NCBI GenBank assembly: GCA_018873225.1
Contig: JAEILZ010000003.1
Location: 3,472,001-3,536,000 of the forward strand
Source of the DNA: [Phialemoniopsis] sp. UDSM-2020
Lineage: Eukaryota > Ascomycota > Sordariomycetes > Thyridiales > Thyridiaceae
DNA length: 64,000 bases
Direction of reading: 5' to 3'
Shown here: positions 58,338 through 64,000 of the stretch, in pieces
How positions within the stretch are numbered: the stretch's first letter is position 1
Layout of the letters: each line of letters starts with the position of its first letter
Program-made: the position numbers and the translations under genes
Notes under the pieces: model-generated
What the model was told of the DNA's origin: nothing
Databases searched by the model: none
Seen by the model: only the letters and a program-made list of their open reading frames with translations

Positions 58338-58845
58338 CGTGACTGAGCGTTCGTGTGGTGTTCACGATCACAAACTGGGATGATTTCCAAGAGGCGATCG
58401 GCTTGCGACCAAAAATTCTATGGTGACTTTGGCTGGGAATGCCAAATTTTGGCTTATCGATAAGATGGCAGGCGATAAGACCTTTGCTTTGGCACGGGCC
58501 ACCCCGACCAGAGCTGGACAGTAAACTGAGGTGTGGAGCACAGCTCTTGCCTTACCTAATACAAGGCGTTGCTTCGCGTTCACTGGCTACCTGGAGCTTT
58601 GCACGAGCAGAGGCTGGAAGACCATCGCATTCACGTCCCTTTCACTGCCCTATCATCAACACCCGCCTTTTGCGATATCGATCACTACCCTCACATCGAC
58701 TACCGCTGGAATCTCAATCCGCGACAGACCGGCCGATCAAAACAAAAAATCGGAAGGCAAGCCAGCTACACTCGAGACAACCACAGGCCTCATCGTCATC
58801 TAGCCCAACAGCCTCGCCTCCGAGTACAACAGAACAGGAGAGACA
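58338..58845. promoter_or_regulatory. Bidirectional promoter of SOF1 and RPN6
   Basis: 508 bp between two outward-facing housekeeping genes (ribosome biogenesis and proteasome). It includes the 5' leaders of both. I did not find a clear Rpn4-type PACE element or another known motif. Confidence 0.55.
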
Positions 58846-60246
58846 ATGGCAGCTGGGGAATCGCAGAGGGTGCAGGAGGCGCAAAAGGTCGCAAAGTCGG
58901 ACCCTCAACAAGCACAATCTATCTACAAAGAGATCATCTCCAAGCCCCCGTCTGTAACATCTGATGCAGCGGTACGCGAGTACGAGACAGCGTTGGTCAG
59001 CCTAGGAGAGCTGTACCGGGATCAGAAGTAGGTTCATCGGGCATTCGGGACCGCATCGAAATTTGGTACTAACAGGTCACTTCTGAAGGAACACAAACGA
59101 GCTGGTAGATCTGGTCACCAAGAGTCGGACGGTCCTGTCATCATTCGCAAAGGCGAAGACGGCCAAGCTAGGTAAGAACTCGTCAACAGGCAGCTCCCTA
59201 ATCCACAGGATACACAATGGCTAACATGCTCTTCCTCAGTCCGCCAGCTTCTCGACCTCTTTGAGGACATTCCCAACTCGATAGAAACTCAAATTTCCGT
59301 CACCAAGTCATGTATAGAATGGGCCACCTCGGAGAGGCGAGGCTTCCTGCGCCAGAACCTCGAGACCCGCCTCGTCACCCTCTTGATGGCCAAGCAGTCG
59401 TACTATGAGGCCCTCACCCTCATCAACGGCCTGCTGCGCGAGCTCAAGCGCCTGGACGACAAGCTCGTGCTCGTCGAGGTCCAGCTGCTCGAGTCGAGGG
59501 TATACCACGCCCTCGGCAACATCCCCAAGGCCCGCGCCGCCCTCACCAGCGCCCGCACCTCGGCCGCGTCCGTCTACACCCCGCCCCTGCTGCAGGCCAA
59601 CCTCGACATGCAGTCGGGCATGCTGCACGCCGAGGACAAGGACTTCAACACGGCCTTCAGCTACTTCATCGAGGCCCTCGACGGCTACCACTCGCAGGAC
59701 GAGCCGCAAAAGGCCACCGCCGCCCTGCAGTACATGCTGCTCTGCAAGATTATGCTCAACCTCGTCGACGACGTCAACCAGCTCATGACATCCAAGCAGG
59801 CCGTCAAGTACGCGGGCCAGTCCCTCGAGGCCATGAAGGCCATCGCCCGCGCCCACTCGAACCGCTCCCTCGAGGAGTACGAGCGCGCCCTCGCCGCCTA
59901 CAAGTACGAGCTCGGCTCCGACGCCTTTGTCCGCAACCACCTGCGCCGCCTCTACGACGCCATGCTCGAGCAGAACCTCATCAAGGTCATCGAGCCCTTC
60001 TCGCGCGTCGAGATCGACCACATCGCCAAGATGGTCGGCCTCGACACCCAGCAGGTCGAGCGCAAGCTGTCCCAGATGATCCTCGACAAGGTCATCATCG
60101 GTGTCCTCGACCAGGGCGCCGGATGCCTCATTATCTACGACGAGACCCACCGCGACGAGTCGTACGACTCTGCGCTCGCGACCATCGAGAAGCTGAGCAG
60201 CGTCGTGGACCTGCTCTACACCAACCAGGCCTCGATGCTGGAGTAG
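58846..60246 (+). CDS. RPN6: 26S proteasome lid subunit Rpn6 (PSMD11)
   Basis: A 423-residue lid subunit that braces the 19S regulatory particle against the 20S core. Exons 58846-59027, 59089-59171 and 59240-60246, phases consistent. The N-terminal helical-repeat solenoid covers residues 1-290 (SDPQQAQSIYKEIISK, then KTAKLVRQLLDLFEDI, ETRLVTLLMAKQSYYEALTL, LESRVYHALGNIPKARAALT). The PCI domain follows: LRRLYDAMLEQNLIKVIEPF, SRVEIDHIAKMVGLDTQQVE, ILDKVIIGVLDQGAGCLIIY, and the C-terminal helix ending TNQASMLE. Length matches yeast and human homologues (about 422-434). The upstream ATG context AGACAATGG is good. The downstream 1-kb exon is strongly GC-ending in codon use, consistent with good expression. 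Confidence 0.97.
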
Positions 60247-60849
60247 AGGGCTACTGTGGACACTGGGACAACGGTTTCGGCGTGTAGAATGGTGGATGTC
60301 ACATAGGAGAAATGTGGTGCAACGGTATGGAGCCTTTGGCTCACCTGTACTAATACACTTAGAAGAAGGCAAGGGAGGAGACGTGGTGGGGATGCATCAG
60401 TAGTGACAACTCGCGTCTGATGGGATCCAAGAGGTAGCATATCAGACGTAACGATTCAGAAAGGATATCTGGTGATAAAAGACAAAAAGACCTCGTATCA
60501 AACACGCAAAGGCCGTGAGGCCGTTTACACTGACATGGGTATATCGTAACTCTCGCCCCGTCTCGTGGCAACCACCATCCGGATATCGATGCAGTGAGAA
60601 ACAAACACCCCGAGAATAGAGGGAGAGTCGTGTCCACGACCCTCCACTGGTCATTAGTTGCGTCCCCGAAAAGAGAAAAAACGAGAAAACCCAAGTCCAT
60701 GAAGAACCGCCCATATAGATGCTGCCGTCCGAACCCAGACATGACAATTTTGTACAGCCGAAAAGGAAAAGAGAAAGAAAAATCAATACCAAACACTCGC
60801 GCGCACAATCATCCCTCATGAATCATAATGAACCCAGCCCGACCATCAT
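60247..60849. other. Convergent intergenic region
   Basis: 3' flanks of RPN6 (+) and the large disordered-protein gene (-). Nothing coding is seen. Confidence 0.5.
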
Positions 60850-63800
60850 TCAGGCAATAACCCCCATAGCAGCACCACCAACACCAGCAGTCGGGCCCGT
60901 CCTCCTAGGCACGAGCCCAAGCCTCCTCCTCTCCTCTCCAACGATGAGCGCAAAAAGCCTCTTGGCCAGCACGTTCTCGTCCCAAACAGGCCTCTCACCG
61001 AGCTCCGCCGCAAAAGCATCCACGACGTCAAGGTGCCACTGTTCCAGCGTCATCGTCTCACCCTGTGCCGAGACTTGCTTGCCCAGGAGGACTGTTGACC
61101 GGCATCTTGACTGCGGCACCGCGGCAGCCCGGTGCTGCAACTGGAAGTTGAGCGGGCCAGAACGTCGGCGCTCCTGGAGGAGCTCGTCAAGACGCACCCA
61201 GTGTGCGCGGGACCAGGTCGTGTGGGACAGCGGCTGCGACGTTGGAGTCGCCGTCACCTGGTTCCGGGGAGTGCCGGCGAGCAGGGACGAGGAAAACGTC
61301 GTGCTCTTGGCGGCCATGACCGCCTGCTTCTTGCCGGCGCCGGGACTCGGCGCGTTCTCCTTATCGGCCTCTGCCGCGGAAGCAGTCACAGATGTCGAGA
61401 GGTTTGACGGCTGGCTAGACGTCGAGGCAGCGAAGTTCTGGCCCCACGAAGCCAGTCCATTATGCTGCACTGTGCGATCGGCGCGGACCTGGGCCTGGGC
61501 CAGCGGGGAGAGAGTGCTGCTTGTGAACTCTACAACGCGGCCCGGCGTCTTGGGCTTCAGCGGCGAGCGTAGGCATGACTTGCTAGGCGACGCAGTCTTC
61601 TCCGGCAGAGGCTTCAGAGCCGGCGCGTCAAAAGACGAGTCGTGGTCTTGCCTGGGCCCAAAGCTGAGAGACTTCTTGCCACCGAGTAGAAGATTTGGTG
61701 CGGTTTGTTTCGTTGGGGACTTGAAGAGGGAGCCGCCAGAACGGCCGAGCTGAGGAGTGAAGTTCTGCTTTTGAGCAACATGTACAAAAGATGAGCGGTC
61801 GGGTGTGGAAGGTGGAATCGGCTCCTTTCGCACAACCTCTGCCTGGACTTCTTCCTCTTCTTCATCACGAACAATCTGCTCGTCCTGGACGATCTCTTCT
61901 TCGTCATCCAGAGGTTCGCCAAGCGAAAAGAGGTCAGCGCCTCTTCTGGCACTAGGTCGGAAGCTCTGGCTCAAAACCGAAGAACGAAGCTGGCTCTGCT
62001 CTGTGGGCTTTTGTACAGAGCTCGACATCCTATCACGAAACTGGAAGCGCTTCTGTGGCAGTGAAGGTGTGGGCTCGACAGGCTGTGGAGACGGGTCCGC
62101 AGACTTGTCGGCTCTCTGTGGCACCGATGGGAAAGCCGGCTGTTGCATGGTCGGAGGCTGCATCTTAGGCAACATGGCGGGCGAAGAGAAGAAGGAGGAA
62201 AGGTCCACTTTGTTTGGCTTCGGAGCATTGTCCTGAACTGCGGCTTGCGTCTCTTTGCCACTCTGGGCAGACAGCATTGAATATTCTTCAACCCTCGAAG
62301 GTTCCTCGTTTGCGGCAGCTGTGGCGCTTTGGGCGACCTCGTCGCTGTATTGGAATCGCCTACTGTTTTGTCTCCACGGACTCGGCAATTTGCTCCGTCG
62401 GGGAGGGTTGATAACAGCATCCCGCGACTCTATGACCTTGGGAGCAGCGGGCGTAGGCCTTTGCGCCTCAACCGCCCAGATGTCGAAGTCGTCCTCATCC
62501 CCTCGGGAGGATGGGGCAGCAGGTGACGAATGCTCCATTTCGACGTCTTCCTCTTGAGCCAAGTGGACATCCATTGATCCCTTGGTTGCAAATCGGCTTG
62601 AGATGGAATCCGCTTTGCCGTCGTTCATGCTCAGATTTCGAGGCAGACTCATATTTACTTCCCATTCCATTTCATCTTCCATAGGAGGCTGTGCCTTCGT
62701 AGAGCTGAATGTGTCATGTGTCGCAAAGACTGGCTGTTTCAAAGGAGAATCCGAGAATCCAGCCTCGAGCTCTTCGACAGACCCTGCCGGACTCTTCTCA
62801 GACTCCGCATCAGCAGGTGCCTCTGTGGGAGCGGTGTTGACCATGCGAGGCGAGAAGACCTGGGCGCCCTGAACGACAAAATTCTTAAGTTGACTCAAGG
62901 GAGCAAAAGCCTTGGACCATGATCGCTCGGACTGGGGAGCAGGGGACGGCTGCGGAGGCGTGGGAGTGGCAACGACCACCCGAGGAGTCGAGACGGGCGC
63001 ACTCTGCTCTCTCTGCATCGGTGCCGGGGATGGCGTGGGTCTACCAACTGAGCTTCTGAAGGGGCTCCCAAGTAGACTCTCGCGATCTTTGGGTGATGGC
63101 GGATCCGAGGTAACGCTCTGTAGCGCTCGTCCGGCACGCACGATTGGTGACAATGCCGGCCGTGAGCTACTTGATGGGAGGGAAGGGGTATCTGCCCTGT
63201 TGTCGGCTCCAAACATCGGTGGAGGAGGTAGATGCGGAGACGATGCGAGCCTTGGTGGCGTAACGGAGGAATGCTGCCTTGAATAGTGGGCAGAACTCCA
63301 GCCGCTCAACTGCTCAGGTGCGGCAGGTGCCGGCGGGGAGGATCTCACTGGCGACATCTCTGTCAGACCAGCTTGACTCATTTTCTCCTGATGCACACTA
63401 TGAATACTCTCGAGAGGAGATGGAGTCTCATCTGGAGTCAACAATCTGTTCGACTCTGACTCCGGCTGGTTCACAGAGCTAGCTGTAGAACCGCGACGTG
63501 ATGTAGAGCGTGAAGGGCTTTCTTGTTGTGGGACCTCCTGCTCTTCCACTTCGTCTCCGGGCAACATGGCAATATCGTCGTCGTCGTCATAGTGATCCGG
63601 CTCGGGCAATGGGTCGTTGTCATATTCCACATCCTCGTCTTCTTCCAGATCCTGTTCAAGATGGTAAGAAGCTGCCGGCCGTCGAGGTGTTGCAGCTTCA
63701 AGGACGGCTTCTGGAATTTCCGAGAAAGAGTCATCGTACACACTAGGTTCCTCAATAACGTGCTTTGAACTGTTAGCTCGGGGAGTGCGCTCAGGCGAGT

Positions 63801-64000
63801 CAACTGGCAAAGACTGCTGTGGACTGGATGGCGCATCGCTCTTTTGCAGCGTCTTGAGAGCCACCTGCCGACTGAGGGGCTGTGCGCGGTTCCTCCGCGG
63901 ACTCCGAACCCATGTCTGCGGCGAAGATGGCTGGGAGAAGAGGGGGCCATCGCTTTTGTGTGAGACAGCATCGGTCTGGGGAGAGCCTTTTGGTGGAGAT
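60850..64000 (-). CDS. Large, mostly disordered protein, 5' end beyond window
   Basis: The frame is open from the stop at 60850 to the right edge, about 1,049 codons, with no intron signal needed and no good start inside, so the true start lies outside. I do not recognise the family. Most of it is Ser/Pro/Thr-rich with many SP/TP sites (PSSPQTWVRSPRRNR, SPLKPKTPGRVVEFT), acidic clusters (EEDEDVEYDNDPLPEPDHYD; EEEIVQDEQIVRDEEEEE) and short basic patches such as SRRGST. Only the last 170 residues look folded: TTWSRAHWVRLDELLQERRR, then AQGETMTLEQWHLDVVDAFA and NVLAKRLFALIVGEERRRLG. Many CDK-type sites and a folded C-terminus suggest a cell-cycle or nuclear scaffold (inference). Confidence 0.85.
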   Translation of the reverse strand, partial: SPPKGSPQTDAVSHKSDGPLFSQPSSPQTWVRSPRRNRAQPLSRQVALKTLQKSDAPSSPQQSLPVDSPERTPRANSSKHVIEEPSVYDDSFSEIPEAVLEAATPRRPAASYHLEQDLEEDEDVEYDNDPLPEPDHYDDDDDIAMLPGDEVEEQEVPQQESPSRSTSRRGSTASSVNQPESESNRLLTPDETPSPLESIHSVHQEKMSQAGLTEMSPVRSSPPAPAAPEQLSGWSSAHYSRQHSSVTPPRLASSPHLPPPPMFGADNRADTPSLPSSSSRPALSPIVRAGRALQSVTSDPPSPKDRESLLGSPFRSSVGRPTPSPAPMQREQSAPVSTPRVVVATPTPPQPSPAPQSERSWSKAFAPLSQLKNFVVQGAQVFSPRMVNTAPTEAPADAESEKSPAGSVEELEAGFSDSPLKQPVFATHDTFSSTKAQPPMEDEMEWEVNMSLPRNLSMNDGKADSISSRFATKGSMDVHLAQEEDVEMEHSSPAAPSSRGDEDDFDIWAVEAQRPTPAAPKVIESRDAVINPPRRSKLPSPWRQNSRRFQYSDEVAQSATAAANEEPSRVEEYSMLSAQSGKETQAAVQDNAPKPNKVDLSSFFSSPAMLPKMQPPTMQQPAFPSVPQRADKSADPSPQPVEPTPSLPQKRFQFRDRMSSSVQKPTEQSQLRSSVLSQSFRPSARRGADLFSLGEPLDDEEEIVQDEQIVRDEEEEEVQAEVVRKEPIPPSTPDRSSFVHVAQKQNFTPQLGRSGGSLFKSPTKQTAPNLLLGGKKSLSFGPRQDHDSSFDAPALKPLPEKTASPSKSCLRSPLKPKTPGRVVEFTSSTLSPLAQAQVRADRTVQHNGLASWGQNFAASTSSQPSNLSTSVTASAAEADKENAPSPGAGKKQAVMAAKSTTFSSSLLAGTPRNQVTATPTSQPLSHTTWSRAHWVRLDELLQERRRSGPLNFQLQHRAAAVPQSRCRSTVLLGKQVSAQGETMTLEQWHLDVVDAFAAELGERPVWDENVLAKRLFALIVGEERRRLGLVPRRTGPTAGVGGAAMGVIA

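Noticed and set aside
59308..60372. 354-codon minus-strand open frame opposite RPN6
   Set aside because: It is the antisense shadow of GC-ending codons in RPN6 exon 3; it has no domain and is low-complexity (Val/Leu/Glu).
1..64000. tRNA, rRNA, CRISPR array or intact transposon
   Set aside because: I saw no T-loop plus anticodon-stem arrangement near any GTTCRAxx match, no regularly spaced repeats, and no transposase or reverse transcriptase frame.

Overview
The window is nuclear DNA of a filamentous ascomycete, most likely a Sordariomycete. The evidence is short introns (about 50-125 nt) with GTAAGT/GTATGT donors and CAG/TAG acceptors, GC-rich coding exons, monocistronic genes on both strands, and recognisable fungal proteins (GH72 glucanosyltransferase, GH51 arabinofuranosidase, Ssn6, Sif2, RGS protein). 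The genus is not called. Gene models were built by hand; for nearly every multi-exon gene the exon lengths and phases add up to an uninterrupted reading frame.

Layout. 2.0-4.5 kb: transmembrane ADAM-type metalloprotease (+). 5.1-5.9 kb: unrecognised acidic/arginine-rich protein (-). 6.6-8.2 kb: GH51 alpha-L-arabinofuranosidase (-), divergent from an MFS sugar transporter at 9.3-11.6 kb (+), with GGCTAA (XlnR/Xyr1-type) motifs between and inside them. 12.4-15.1 kb: LisH-WD40 Sif2/TBL1-like corepressor subunit (-). 18.8-20.0 kb: TMEM115-like rhomboid-fold Golgi protein (+). 26.9-30.0 kb: Ssn6/Cyc8 TPR corepressor (+). 30.7-32.1 kb: ribosomal protein uL3 (+). 32.6-33.5 kb: predicted mitochondrial protein (+). 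33.8-34.7 kb: GFA/CENP-V-type zinc protein (-). 35.7-37.9 kb: DHA1-type MFS exporter (-). 40.5-42.3 kb: myo-inositol-type MFS transporter (-). 42.7-44.1 kb: RGS-domain membrane protein (-). 46.6-46.9 kb: possible small membrane protein (-). 47.7-49.2 kb: GPI-anchored GH72 enzyme (-). 51.6-53.3 kb: protein-kinase-fold protein that looks like a pseudokinase (-). 54.9-56.0 kb: membrane-anchored SDR (-). 56.6-58.3 kb: Sof1/DCAF13 (-), divergent from Rpn6 of the 26S proteasome lid at 58.8-60.2 kb (+). 60.8 kb to the right edge: a large, mostly disordered protein, cut by the window (-).

Most of this is ordinary core-genome content with three transporters and two carbohydrate-active enzymes. The clearest functional unit is the divergent arabinofuranosidase/sugar-transporter pair. 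Two chromatin corepressor components (Sif2-like and Ssn6) lie 12 kb apart, separated by unusually long gene-free stretches (15.1-18.8 and 20.0-26.9 kb). I found no secondary-metabolite cluster, no intact transposon, no tRNA/rRNA gene and no CRISPR-like array. The least explained items are a 34-bp perfect GC palindrome beside a second GC-rich palindrome at 40.16-40.29 kb, the pseudokinase with an open frame beyond its stop, a stop-free in-frame intron in the TMEM115-like gene, an odd splice junction in the sugar transporter, and introns that split or directly follow the start codon in uL3 and SOF1.
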